A DNA stretch of 64,000 nt, from NCBI RefSeq assembly GCF_001894865.1, contig NZ_BCXA01000002.1:1-64000 (forward strand), written 5' to 3'. The position numbers and the translations under genes were made by a program. This stretch comes from Rhodococcus maanshanensis NBRC 100610. GTDB lineage: Bacteria > Actinomycetota > Actinomycetes > Mycobacteriales > Mycobacteriaceae. The notes under the pieces were generated by a model. It ran no database searches, was not told the origin of the DNA, and saw nothing but the letters and a program-made list of their open reading frames with translations. This document shows positions 28,361 to 37,202 of this stretch, one piece after another. How positions within the stretch are numbered: position 1 is the first letter of the stretch; the number at the start of each line of letters is the position of its first letter.

Positions 28361-29628
28361 GGCGGGCGGGTGTCAGGGGGAGTGGGGCGCATGGCATCGG
28401 TCGCCGAGAAGAACAGTGCGATGCACACGAACACCGGGATGGCGTTGTACGTCCACGCCTCGTACCACAGGTCCCACATCCCTTGCACGGCAAGCACAAC
28501 CACCAACGGTCCCCACACCCCGTACCGCTCGCTGTTCCAGACGAGGCCGACACAGGAGACGACCAGCCACAGCGGCAGGAGCGCCGCGAGCACCCCTCCT
28601 TCGGCCCACGACCCCAGCACGAGCGAATGCATCGCCGAAGGGTCCGCGGCGGGCAGGCGCCAGTAGAGCTCGAACGGAAAGGTCGGGGAGAATCCGAGCC
28701 GGACCGCGAGGTGCTCGGCGGCCGTGTAGACCTCCGGCGTCAGTTTCTGCGCGCTTCCCCAACCGAGGACCGGTCGTTCGAGGATCGCCGTGATCGACAT
28801 CGGCGGTTCGGTCCGGCCGACCAGGTACAGCGGCAGGTCCGTCGCCTGCTGCTCGAGGGTCTTCTGCCGCAGGGCCGGACCGAACAGGCCAACCCGCGCC
28901 GCGATGGGCATCAGATACGCGACGGTCAATCCGAACGCGGCGATCCCCGCGAACTGCCATCCGCGCGCTATCCGCGATCCCAGTACCCGGCGGGTCAGCA
29001 GTATCGCACCGGAGAGGAGGCAGACCAATGCGTGCGCGCGGAAATTCAGGGCGAGGCTGGTCAGTCCGAACACCACGAGCACCGCCGGGATGACGAACCA
29101 CCGCACCCGAGTGCTGCGGATCAACCCGTACAGCACGAGGGTCGTGACGGCCTGGGCGATCCCGTACTTCCACAGATCCAGGAAGCTCCCGGTGTGGGTC
29201 AGCTCGATCCCCTGGGACAGGAAGAAGATCAGCGACCCGGCGGCGATGCCGGCGACGACCGTGGCGATCCTCGCCACCTCCCGACCTGTGATCACGGTCA
29301 GGCCGAGCAGATACAGCGAGAACGCCGCCGGCGCAATCGCGTTCGGCCACAGCACGCTGACCCCGTTGATCAGGCACGAGGCCAGGTAGGAGATCCATCC
29401 GAGGGCGGCGAGCACCAAGGGGACCAGTTCTGCGCCCCGGTGCCTCATCAGCAGGAAGGCGGGGACGAGGAGCAGACACACCACCGACAATCCGGTGACC
29501 GTGAAGTTGGCGACCTGGATGCCCGACGTCGCGCCGACACCGAACACCACGATCTGCGCGATGACCACCCTGTGCGCGCGCTGCTGCTCCGCGAACGTCC
29601 GGACCGGCCCGGACCCGAGATAGGCCAT
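28357..29628 (-). CDS. Wzy/O-antigen ligase-like membrane protein (second copy)
   Basis: A 423-residue polytopic membrane protein with about 11 helices. It carries the late ILERPVLGWGSAQKLTPEVY and DPSAMHSLVLGSWAEGGVLA segments, matching the xRPxxGWG...H/N-S-xxL-xxxxExG pattern of the Wzy_C/O-antigen ligase family. It either polymerises a second repeat unit or ligates it to an acceptor. It is the first gene of the minus-strand operon with GT2 and flippase and is divergent from the WcaF-like gene, with a clear promoter between them. Confidence 0.82.
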   Translation of the reverse strand: MAYLGSGPVRTFAEQQRAHRVVIAQIVVFGVGATSGIQVANFTVTGLSVVCLLLVPAFLLMRHRGAELVPLVLAALGWISYLASCLINGVSVLWPNAIAPAAFSLYLLGLTVITGREVARIATVVAGIAAGSLIFFLSQGIELTHTGSFLDLWKYGIAQAVTTLVLYGLIRSTRVRWFVIPAVLVVFGLTSLALNFRAHALVCLLSGAILLTRRVLGSRIARGWQFAGIAAFGLTVAYLMPIAARVGLFGPALRQKTLEQQATDLPLYLVGRTEPPMSITAILERPVLGWGSAQKLTPEVYTAAEHLAVRLGFSPTFPFELYWRLPAADPSAMHSLVLGSWAEGGVLAALLPLWLVVSCVGLVWNSERYGVWGPLVVVLAVQGMWDLWYEAWTYNAIPVFVCIALFFSATDAMRPTPPDTRPP

Positions 29629-29692
29629 GGCACCATCCCCTCACGGCTGCGCCGAGGCGTGAATACAAACATAGTGGTTCTCGACGTGGTTC

Positions 29693-29720
29693 TTGACACA
29701 TCCCAGGAGTGATCTAGCGT
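29693..29720 (+). promoter_or_regulatory. Sigma-70-type promoter
   Basis: Consensus -35 TTGACA (29693-29698) is followed by a 16-bp spacer and TAGCGT (29715-29720). A start near 29727 would leave a leader of about 33 nt before ATG 29760. The same stretch contains a short near-direct repeat, GTGGTTCTCGAC/GTGGTTCTTGAC, overlapping the -35. Confidence 0.6.
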
Positions 29721-29759
29721 TTGAGTGAACTGACCGTTGTCCGACGGACGGGGGCGCGA

Positions 29760-30308
29760 ATGCCCGGCGCACGAGCGACACGATCGTTGGGCCCGCTGCG
29801 CGGCCGCTCCTACGACAAGGGCCGCGGGTTTCTCGCGCAGGCGCTCTGGGTCGCGACCTCCAGTCTGCTGTTCACCCAGGTCTGGTGCCCCAACCGGCTG
29901 CGGTGTGCGACCTTGCGCTGGTTCGGCGCCGAGGTCGGCAGCGGCGTGCTGATCAAGCACAGGGTGACCGTTCAGTGGCCGTGGAAGCTGTCGATCGGAA
30001 ACGACTCGTGGATCGGGACGGGGACCGAACTCTACGACGTCGACCGCATCGTCATCGGCTCCGACGTGTGTATCTCCCCGCACACCTACCTGTGCACGGG
30101 CAGCCACGACCGCCGTTCGCCGATCTTCGAGTACGACAACGCCCCCATCGTGATCGAGGACGGGGCGTGGCTGTGCGCACGATCGATGGTCCTGCGTGGA
30201 GTCACTGTCGGCGCCAACTCCGTGGTCGGCGCGATGTCGTTGGTATCGGCGGACGTGCCGCCCGACTCCTGCGTTCGGCCGCCACGGTCGAGCATCGCAC
30301 CGGGCTGA
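29760..30308 (+). CDS. WcaF-like hexapeptide O-acetyltransferase
   Basis: A 182-residue protein whose N terminus (GRSYDKGRG, ALWVATSSLLF) and beta-helix repeats match the colanic-acid acetyltransferase WcaF/maltose acetyltransferase branch. The repeats include SIGNDSWIGTGTELYDVDRI, HTYLCTGSHDRRSP with the catalytic His, and IEDGAWLCARSMVLRGVTVG. It would add acetyl groups to a lipid-linked sugar. The ATG at 29760 is preferred over the upstream in-frame TTG 29721 because the promoter -10 box abuts that TTG. It is followed six bases later by a GT4 gene and starts a long plus-strand operon (29760-35463). Confidence 0.88.
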   Translation: MPGARATRSLGPLRGRSYDKGRGFLAQALWVATSSLLFTQVWCPNRLRCATLRWFGAEVGSGVLIKHRVTVQWPWKLSIGNDSWIGTGTELYDVDRIVIGSDVCISPHTYLCTGSHDRRSPIFEYDNAPIVIEDGAWLCARSMVLRGVTVGANSVVGAMSLVSADVPPDSCVRPPRSSIAPG

Positions 30309-30313
30309 ATCGC

Positions 30314-31426
30314 GTGCGGGTGCTGCAGGTGGTGACGATGATCAGCCCCGACGGTGCGTACGGGGGACCCGCCCGTGTCGCGCTGAACCAGAGCGCGGAG
30401 CTGATCCGTCGCGGCACCACCGTCACCCTCGCCGCCTCGACTCGTGGGTATGCCGCCGCCCAGAGGGTGGTGGACGGCGTGCCGGTCCGCTTGTTCACCG
30501 CCAGGACCGTGCTGCCAGGGGCCGGATTCGCCGGCCTCGGCGCACCAGGTCTCGGTTACTGGTTTCGCCGCCACCGCACCGATTTCGACCTGGTGCACGT
30601 GCACCTCGGGCGTGATCTGGTCGTCCTTCCGCTGGCGGTGGCCGCGCGGCGATACGGCATCCCATACGCCCTGCAGACGCACGGGATGGTGGTCCCTTCC
30701 TGCCACCCTCTCGCGCCCGCGGTGGACGGCGTGTGGGTGCGCAGGGTGCTCAGGAGCGCCGGTGCCGTGTTCTACCTGACCCCACGGGAACGCGAACAGC
30801 TCATCGAGGTCGCGGGGGAGTCGCTGCGGCTGATGCAGCTGGGAAACGGCGTGCCCGCCTATCCGGCCGGTGCCGAGGAGGGCACCCGAGAGGTCCTGTT
30901 CGCCGCTCGCCTGCACCCACGCAAACGTCCGATCGCTTTCGTCGAGATGGCCCGCATCCTGCTCGACGCCGGCGCCGACGCGCGATTCACGCTGATCGGT
31001 CCCGACGGCGGCGAGGGTGGGGCGGTGCGTGCGGCGATCGCGGGCGACGATCGCATCGTGTGGGAGGGGGCACTGGCCCCCGCATCCATCCCCCGACGGA
31101 TCGCCGGGGCCGCTGTGTACGTGCTGCCGTCCGTCCGCGAGCCCTATCCGATGTCGGTGCTCGAGGCGATGTCCGTCGGACTTCCTGTCGTCGTGTCGAA
31201 CGACTGCGGGCTCGCGCCGATGATCATGCGGACCGGCAGCGGCATCGTGGTCGACCCGTCCGTACCCGCCCTTGCCGATGCGGTCGAAAGCCTGCTCGCG
31301 GACCGGTCACTGGCACGGGATATGGGGCGGCGCGGACGGGAGACGACGCATCACGAGTTCGGCATGGACGCTGTCGGTGACCGTCTTGTGGCGGTGTACG
31401 CGAACATGGCCGGTGATCGGTCGTGA
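30314..31426 (+). CDS. Family 4 glycosyltransferase
   Basis: About 370 residues, GT-B fold. The N-terminal domain has MISPDGAYGGPARVALNQSA and VHVHLGRDLVVLPLA. The donor domain begins EVLFAARLHPRKRPIAFVEM and has the E-x7-E region SVREPYPMSVLEAMSVGLPV. The start GTG 30314 lies six bases after the acetyltransferase stop. No strong Shine-Dalgarno is present, so translation probably depends on coupling. The substrate is unknown. It overlaps the following gene by four bases (31423-31426). Confidence 0.88.
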   Translation: MRVLQVVTMISPDGAYGGPARVALNQSAELIRRGTTVTLAASTRGYAAAQRVVDGVPVRLFTARTVLPGAGFAGLGAPGLGYWFRRHRTDFDLVHVHLGRDLVVLPLAVAARRYGIPYALQTHGMVVPSCHPLAPAVDGVWVRRVLRSAGAVFYLTPREREQLIEVAGESLRLMQLGNGVPAYPAGAEEGTREVLFAARLHPRKRPIAFVEMARILLDAGADARFTLIGPDGGEGGAVRAAIAGDDRIVWEGALAPASIPRRIAGAAVYVLPSVREPYPMSVLEAMSVGLPVVVSNDCGLAPMIMRTGSGIVVDPSVPALADAVESLLADRSLARDMGRRGRETTHHEFGMDAVGDRLVAVYANMAGDRS

Positions 31427-32088
31427 CCCGCCCGCTCCGCGCGCCCCGCCTGCGGGTGGCGTTGATCGCCGGGGTGCTTGCGGTGACCGCGGCCGTCGCG
31501 ATGGCCTCCGCGATCGCGCTGCGAGGCGACGCGGACGTCCCACAGCCGTTGCGAATCGCGGTCGTCGGCGACGACTACGCCGCGGGTACCCAGAATCGGG
31601 TGGTGTGGCCGACGTTGCTGGCGGAGCGCACCGGGTGGGCCGTGTCGAATTTCGCGCTTCCCGGCGCCGGATATGCGGCCGACGGCAGGGGTGGCTACGC
31701 CTTCACGTATCAGGTGGACAGGGCGCAGGGCGCCGGCCCCGACATCATCCTGGTGGTCGGCGGGTTGCAGGACACCGGATTCCCCGATGCCGGCCCGATC
31801 AAGGTGGGCGCCGCCGCCGTGGTCGACAAGGCGGTTCTCGGCGGCGAGCGGCTCCTCGTCATCGGCCCGACCTGGTACGAGACCCCGGTGCCCGACTCGG
31901 TCAGGCGCGTATCCGATGCCGTCCGTGGCGTCGCGGATTCGGCGGGCATCTCGTTCCGCGAGGCGATCGATCCCCCGTGGCTGACAACGGATGTGATGCT
32001 GCCCGACCTCGCGGGACCCACCGATGCCGGGCAGTCCGTGCTCGCGGACACGATTGCGGAGTGGGTCCGGGCGGAGGTGGGCGGGTGA
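31423..32088 (+). CDS. SGNH-hydrolase-like protein lacking catalytic residues
   Basis: A 221-residue protein with an N-terminal signal-anchor (residues 11-33) and an SGNH-fold domain. Compared with the next gene and the family, the active-site blocks are changed. The block I GDS is GDD (VVGDDYAAG). The block III GxND is replaced by VVGGLQDTG. The C-terminal DxxH is replaced by GPTDAGQ. Serine, asparagine and histidine are therefore all missing and esterase activity is unlikely; it may be a binding or regulatory partner. The start is GTG in a four-base overlap with the upstream glycosyltransferase, and it is also coupled to the next SGNH gene. Confidence 0.8.
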   Translation: MTRPLRAPRLRVALIAGVLAVTAAVAMASAIALRGDADVPQPLRIAVVGDDYAAGTQNRVVWPTLLAERTGWAVSNFALPGAGYAADGRGGYAFTYQVDRAQGAGPDIILVVGGLQDTGFPDAGPIKVGAAAVVDKAVLGGERLLVIGPTWYETPVPDSVRRVSDAVRGVADSAGISFREAIDPPWLTTDVMLPDLAGPTDAGQSVLADTIAEWVRAEVGG

Positions 32089-32849
32089 GGAAGGTCCGGT
32101 GGTGCGATGTGGCCCTGCTGGCGTTCGCCGCGGTGACACTGATCGGCCTGGCGGCGGTCGCCAGGCCCTCTGCTGGGGAATCGTCGGCGGTGCCCCAGCC
32201 CACCATGACCGTGCAGCGCCCGTCCACCGATCCGCAGGCCCCGCCTGCGGCCCTGTTCATCGGCGATTCCTACACGCAGGGAAGCGAATCGGAGGAGTTG
32301 ACGTACGCATGCCAGGCCGCGGCCCAGGCGGGGTGGCAGTGCGCGGTGGCGGCGTTTCCTGGGACCGGCTACATCAGCGGTGGCCCCGCCAACAGATTCG
32401 ACTTCGAGTATCTCGGCGAATCGGACTCCTTCGTCGAACGCATCCAGAAGCTGGGATCGGTGTACCGACCGGACATCGTGGTCCTCGACGGTGGCCGCAA
32501 CGACGGCTTCCCGCCCGCCGACGACGTCTACAAGGCGATGGTCTCCACCATCGGGGAGGCGAGACGCATCTGGCCCGAGGCGGAGATCGTCTTCATCAGA
32601 CCGAGATTCCTGGCCGACCCGCGCGGCGACGCGGGCTTCGGTGACGACTTCATGCGCCGCCTCGAGTCCGACCCGGCCGCCGCGGGCGTCCGCTTCGTGG
32701 ACCCGATCGCCGGCGCCCCGTTCGCCGGTGGCGATACGTCCGGGCTGTTGGCCGCTGACGGGGTGCACCCGAACCTCGCGGGTGACCGGCAGATCAGTGC
32801 GGCCCTCGCGGCTGCCCTTGTCGCCTCCGGAGCGGAGGGCGCACGATGA
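32085..32849 (+). CDS. SGNH/GDSL hydrolase, membrane-anchored
   Basis: A 254-residue protein with an N-terminal hydrophobic helix (about residues 8-25), a Pro-rich linker and a complete SGNH domain: block I ALFIGDSYTQG (catalytic Ser), the oxyanion-region Gly of FPGTGYISGG, block III GGRNDG (Asn), and block V DGVHPN (Asp/His). Such enzymes act as acyl-esterases or acetyltransferases on glycans, here probably de-O-acylating or remodelling the exported polysaccharide. The start is GTG 32085 within a GTGA overlap. It is the intact partner of the preceding degenerate copy. Confidence 0.87.
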   Translation: MRKVRWCDVALLAFAAVTLIGLAAVARPSAGESSAVPQPTMTVQRPSTDPQAPPAALFIGDSYTQGSESEELTYACQAAAQAGWQCAVAAFPGTGYISGGPANRFDFEYLGESDSFVERIQKLGSVYRPDIVVLDGGRNDGFPPADDVYKAMVSTIGEARRIWPEAEIVFIRPRFLADPRGDAGFGDDFMRRLESDPAAAGVRFVDPIAGAPFAGGDTSGLLAADGVHPNLAGDRQISAALAAALVASGAEGAR

Positions 32850-34168
32850 GCACCACGGGGCACCAAGCCGTGCTCGCCTACGCTCGCGTCCTGCGTCGGC
32901 GATGGCGCTGGGTGGCCTGGGGGGCGCTGCTGGCACTCGGCGCCGGGATCGTGGGCCTGCTCGTCGTCCCGCCGATGTATCGGTCGACGGCGACCGTCTT
33001 CATCCGGACACCGGGCGACGTCAGCCGTGTTGTCGACGGGGGCGACAGGTACGCGCAGAACCGCGCGGGAACCTATGTCGAGCTGGCAGGTAGCACGGGC
33101 CTTGCGGCGCGGGTGATCGCGGACCTCGGCGTCGACGCCAGCCCGGAGGAGTTCGCCGATCGCATCACCGCCACCGCCGTGCCCGGCACCGTGCTGATCG
33201 ATGTCGCGGTCGACGCCTCGTCCGCCGATCAGGCCCAACGCACCGCGACCGTGTTCCTGTCCGAGTTCGCGGAGACGGTGCGGGTGCTCGAATCGGTCGA
33301 TGGTGCTGTGATGCCCCGAGCCCAACTCGTGGTCGTGGATGCCCCGGGGCCGCCGAGCCGGGCACGATTCTGGGGTGTCCCGACGCTCGTGGTGCTTTCG
33401 GCGGCACTCCTGATCGGGGCGGTCCTCGGCGCGGCGGGTGCCGTCGTGCGGTCGATGTTCGATCGCGCGGTCCGCGACCCGCGCGACGTTGCCCGCCTAG
33501 CAGGAGCGCCGGTGCTCGGTTCGATCGACCTCCGGTCAACGGGGTCCGTCACCGAGGATGCCCGGCTCGTACGACGCCGGTTGCAATCGTTGACGGGCGA
33601 CCCTGATCGAGGGGTCATCGCGGTCACCGCGCCCCACGACGGTTCGGCGGCCGCAGCCGCAAGCCGTGCACTCGAGGCGGTGCTGCGCGAGCGACACGAG
33701 TCGGTGATCCTGGTGGATCTGGATCTGCGTTCCCGCCGGTTGACGGAACTTCTTGGGATGGAAGAGGTCCCGGGGGTATCGGATGTTCTCGGCGGTCACA
33801 CCGCACTCGTGGCGGCGGTGTCGGACCACGAGGACGGAGCTGTCCTGAGCGCAGGCAGCGTGGTCGACCTCCCCTCGTCGTTCATCGACTCCGCCGCGCT
33901 GCCCGCCATGATCGGCGAGCTCCGCGAGCGGTATGCCTGGGTGCTGCTCGCCTGTCCGCCCACGTTGTCGGCAGCCGATGTCGATGTGATCGCGGCGGCC
34001 GCAGACGCGGTGGTGATCGTTGTGCGCAGCGGTGTCACCACGGACAGCGAACTACTCGAGACCGCAGCCGCCCTGCCCCCGCCGACGGTGTCCGCGGCGC
34101 TGCTCGACCGGGGATCCGATCCGGGCACGTTCGGATTGCTTCGGTCAGGGAAAGGACAGGTGCAGTGA
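32846..34168 (+). CDS. Wzz/BY-kinase-like protein with degenerate P-loop
   Basis: A 440-residue protein. It has a Wzz domain with two membrane helices (about 24-44 and 175-200), then a cytoplasmic CapB/BY-kinase-like ATPase domain. Walker A', ILVDLDLRSRRL, and Walker B, WVLLACPP, are recognisable. The Walker A position, normally GEGKST/S, reads APHDGSAAAAAS with no lysine, and no C-terminal tyrosine cluster is seen. It is probably a chain-length/copolymerase scaffold that cannot act as a kinase. It overlaps its neighbours on both sides by three to four bases. Confidence 0.85.
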   Translation: MSTTGHQAVLAYARVLRRRWRWVAWGALLALGAGIVGLLVVPPMYRSTATVFIRTPGDVSRVVDGGDRYAQNRAGTYVELAGSTGLAARVIADLGVDASPEEFADRITATAVPGTVLIDVAVDASSADQAQRTATVFLSEFAETVRVLESVDGAVMPRAQLVVVDAPGPPSRARFWGVPTLVVLSAALLIGAVLGAAGAVVRSMFDRAVRDPRDVARLAGAPVLGSIDLRSTGSVTEDARLVRRRLQSLTGDPDRGVIAVTAPHDGSAAAAASRALEAVLRERHESVILVDLDLRSRRLTELLGMEEVPGVSDVLGGHTALVAAVSDHEDGAVLSAGSVVDLPSSFIDSAALPAMIGELRERYAWVLLACPPTLSAADVDVIAAAADAVVIVVRSGVTTDSELLETAAALPPPTVSAALLDRGSDPGTFGLLRSGKGQVQ

Positions 34169-35463
34169 TGGATGGTTCCGAGTTCCTCGCCGCGATTCGC
34201 CTGCGGTGGAGGTTGTTCCTGACGGTGGTGGTGGCCTGCGTCGCAATCGGTGTCGGCTGCGCGCTCGTGGCGCCTGCCGGGTACGTCTCGACCGTCCAGT
34301 TGCTGGTGGCCATCGATGGCTCAACGACCTCGTCCGCGTACCAGAACGACGAGGTGGTGTCGGGGCGCGTCAATTCTTACGTCGCATTGTTGACGAGCGA
34401 GGCCGTCACTCAGCGAGTGGTCGACGATCTGGGTCTGACGACGTCGGCGCGGGACCTCGCCGGCGACGTCAACGCCACCATCGTGCCGCCAAGGACGGCG
34501 GTGATCGACGTCGCCGTGACCGGCGAGTCACCGGACCAGGCGCGACTGCTCGCCGACACGCTCGCGCGCGAGTTCATCACGTACACGGACGCGCTCGAGT
34601 CACCGACGGGCGCGGATGATCAGAAGGTTCACACGAGCGTCGTCACCTCGGCGAGCGTGCCGCAGGCCGGTCTGCCGCGGCCGCTGACGTTCGGCGCGCT
34701 CGGCGCGCTGGTGGGGCTGGTGTTGGGATCGGTGGCCGTGTGGTTGCGCGCGCGCACGGACCCCGTGATCCGGACACCGGAGCGGGCGGCTGCGGCGGCG
34801 GGGCTGCCGGTGATCGGCTCGGTCGCCGGTGCCGATCCTGCGGCCGGTGAGGACCTCGAGGGCTATCGCCGACTGCGCACCCGACTGCGGTCGACGACGA
34901 CGACGGCGGTGGCAGGCGAGGCCACCGAGCGCGGCCGGGCATGGGTGCTGACGTGCGCGGACGGAGAGTCGGGCGGCGCCGCGGTGGCGTCGAACCTCGG
35001 CCGCGCACTCGCGGTGGGCGGAGAGCGGGTGATCCTCGTCGACGCGAACCCTGCCGGCCCGGCGATCGCCGACGAATCCGAACCGGGGCTGTTCCAGGTC
35101 CTCGCAGGGTCGGCGACGGTGGACCAGGCGGTCCGGCGTCAACTGGACGGACGACCGGACGTCTTACCCGCGGGCTCCTGCGAGGAAGAACCCGGCGACA
35201 TGCTGGCGACGCCCGGCATGCGCATGCTGGTACACCGGCTGCGCATCGAGTACTCGCACATTGTCATCGCGGCCCCGCCAGTCCTGCGCACGGTCGCAGC
35301 CTCGGTGGTGAGCGAGTACGCCGACGGCGTGCTGCTCGTCGTCGTGCCCGGCACCACCCGGCGGCGCGAGCTGACCCGCGCCGTCGAGAAGCTGGGCGCG
35401 ACGGGTGTCCCGGTCGTCGGAACGGTGATGTGCGTGGAGCCCGCGGACCACCGGTGGCGATGA
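34168..35463 (+). CDS. Second Wzz/BY-kinase-like protein with degenerate P-loop
   Basis: A 431-residue paralogue of the preceding gene: Wzz domain with helices at about 17-37 and 170-190, then an ATPase-like domain. Walker A' appears as VILVDANPAGP, and the Walker A position as CADGESGGAAVASN, where Gly replaces the essential Lys. The Walker B-like block is HIVIAAPP. No tyrosine-rich tail is present (ends ...PADHRWR). The start is ATG 34168, seven bases after an AGGACAGG site; GTG 34165 is equally in frame. It ends the operon and converges with the GT26-GT2 gene ten bases away. Confidence 0.84.
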   Translation: MDGSEFLAAIRLRWRLFLTVVVACVAIGVGCALVAPAGYVSTVQLLVAIDGSTTSSAYQNDEVVSGRVNSYVALLTSEAVTQRVVDDLGLTTSARDLAGDVNATIVPPRTAVIDVAVTGESPDQARLLADTLAREFITYTDALESPTGADDQKVHTSVVTSASVPQAGLPRPLTFGALGALVGLVLGSVAVWLRARTDPVIRTPERAAAAAGLPVIGSVAGADPAAGEDLEGYRRLRTRLRSTTTTAVAGEATERGRAWVLTCADGESGGAAVASNLGRALAVGGERVILVDANPAGPAIADESEPGLFQVLAGSATVDQAVRRQLDGRPDVLPAGSCEEEPGDMLATPGMRMLVHRLRIEYSHIVIAAPPVLRTVAASVVSEYADGVLLVVVPGTTRRRELTRAVEKLGATGVPVVGTVMCVEPADHRWR

Positions 35464-35473
35464 GGTGCCCGGC

Positions 35474-37192
35474 TCAGGTCGACAGGTGCGGCGGAATGCG
35501 TTGTCGTGCACGCGTCGACCGCAGCATGTCCGCCAGCGCAACTGCACAGCGGAACAGTCCTGCATACACGGCGCCGTGAGACCGCCGGACGTAGCGAATC
35601 CGGTTGACCGACATGGGAGTCCCCAGGGAAGACACGGTCCCCGAACCGCTGCCTCGGTGGGTCACGACCGCCGCCGGCTCGAATCGGACCCGGTGGCCGG
35701 AGGCCCGGATCTTGCGGCAGTAGTCGGCCTCCTCCGAGAACAGGATGTGCTCCTCGTTCCACGCCCCCAACTCGCGAGCCAGGGTGGAGCGCAGCAGAAC
35801 CGCGGCGCCGGTCGCCCAGTCCACATCCCACGGTGTGGCGTAATCTTCTGGCCGGTAGTCGATCTCGGTGAGAAATCCCGGCCGCGACGGGAAGTGGCTG
35901 CCGAAGATCGCATCACCCGCGGCGCGGGTCAGTGACGGTTCACGTCGTAGCGAGGGGTAGATCGCCCCGTCGCGGTCGAGGATCGTTGGGACCACGGCCC
36001 CGACCCCGCGATCGCCGAGCGCGGAGAGTAACTGGCTGATCGTGTCTGGCCGCACCTCGAGGTCCGGATCGAGCAGCAGAACCGCAGCACACGGATCGAC
36101 GAGCGGGAGCGCCACGTTGATTCCCTCCGCATAGCCGAGATCGCCACCCGATCGGATCAGGTGGACATCCGAGTGGATCGGAGCGAATTCGGCTGTGCCG
36201 TTTGATGATCGGTTGTCGACAATGATCAGACGAATCGGATGTTCCAGCGCGGCGAGTCGGAGTCCGTCGATCAGGGTGTGTAGATCGGATGCGCTCTTGT
36301 GCGTCACGATGACGATCGTCACCGTGGCCCGGATGCCGTTCGGGACGAACCTTCCTCGTCTGCCAGGGGCCCGCGGGAGGTCGGTCGGGCCGGCGGCGAC
36401 CGCGCGCGAACGACGCACGAGTCGCAGCATCGCGGGCGGACCCTCGATCAGGTAGCGATGTCCCAGCCGCCGGGGTTCCCTGGCCAGCCGCCACGCCCAT
36501 TCGAGCCCATCGTTCGTTGCCCATTGCGGTGCCCTCGGGATTCGGCCTGCCAGGAAGTCCACCACCGCGCCGAAGGCCAGCAGTACCCGTGCGCCCGTGG
36601 CGACACCGAACTGGGCAATCCAATTCTCCTGACGCGGTTTTCCCAGCGCGACCACCAGGATCTCGACGTCCGCGTCACGGATCGCGTGCGCCAGGCGCGC
36701 AGATGCCGCCATGTCGGTCAGCTCGGATCGATCGGGCGCCCACGTCCCGACGATCTCGAGCGTCGGGTACCGAGCATCCATCGCCTCGGTCAGTTGCCCA
36801 TGTGTTTCGACGGACCCGCCGAGGAACCCGATGCGGGCACCGTCTCGTGCCGCACGCTCGAGAATCGGTTCGATCAGGTCGCTGCCGGACAGCTTCGGCC
36901 ATTTACGACCGGTCAGCGTCTTCGCCTTGCGTACCAGCGGGAAACCGTCGAGCAGTGTGAGCCACCTCAGATCGGCTGTCGGCCCGTCCACGGATACGGC
37001 GGGCGGACGGTCCAACCACGAGTCGCCTGCGCCGAAATGGTGAATGTGGTCCAGGTTCGCGGAAGCGACGGCGAGCGGTCCAGGGGCGGTGAGCGCGTCG
37101 AAGATCAGCGAGATCGCGGACTCGCGATTGATCAGGTCGACTGCGACCTGGTCGACGAGCATTCGTGGCCACGGCGGCGGATGTGCACTCAT
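35474..37192 (-). CDS. Fusion of WecG/TagA/CpsF (GT26) and family 2 glycosyltransferase
   Basis: A 572-residue two-domain enzyme. The N-terminal GT26 domain (about 1-250) shows SANLDHIHHF, DGFPLVRKAK, RIGFLGGSVETHGQL, VALGKPRQENWIAQF and RAPQWATNDGLEWAWRLARE, all WecG/TagA/CpsF landmarks. These enzymes add the second sugar (often ManNAc, glucose or GlcA) to a polyprenyl-PP-sugar. The C-terminal GT2 domain (about 285-560) has VTIVIVTHKSASDLHTLIDG, VDNRSSNGTAEF and DVDWATGAAVLLRS. It is closely related to domain 1 of the protein at 16545-18362. The fusion would couple two successive transfers. Confidence 0.88.
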   Translation of the reverse strand: MSAHPPPWPRMLVDQVAVDLINRESAISLIFDALTAPGPLAVASANLDHIHHFGAGDSWLDRPPAVSVDGPTADLRWLTLLDGFPLVRKAKTLTGRKWPKLSGSDLIEPILERAARDGARIGFLGGSVETHGQLTEAMDARYPTLEIVGTWAPDRSELTDMAASARLAHAIRDADVEILVVALGKPRQENWIAQFGVATGARVLLAFGAVVDFLAGRIPRAPQWATNDGLEWAWRLAREPRRLGHRYLIEGPPAMLRLVRRSRAVAAGPTDLPRAPGRRGRFVPNGIRATVTIVIVTHKSASDLHTLIDGLRLAALEHPIRLIIVDNRSSNGTAEFAPIHSDVHLIRSGGDLGYAEGINVALPLVDPCAAVLLLDPDLEVRPDTISQLLSALGDRGVGAVVPTILDRDGAIYPSLRREPSLTRAAGDAIFGSHFPSRPGFLTEIDYRPEDYATPWDVDWATGAAVLLRSTLARELGAWNEEHILFSEEADYCRKIRASGHRVRFEPAAVVTHRGSGSGTVSSLGTPMSVNRIRYVRRSHGAVYAGLFRCAVALADMLRSTRARQRIPPHLST

Positions 37193-37202
37193 CGAGTCGG
37201 CC

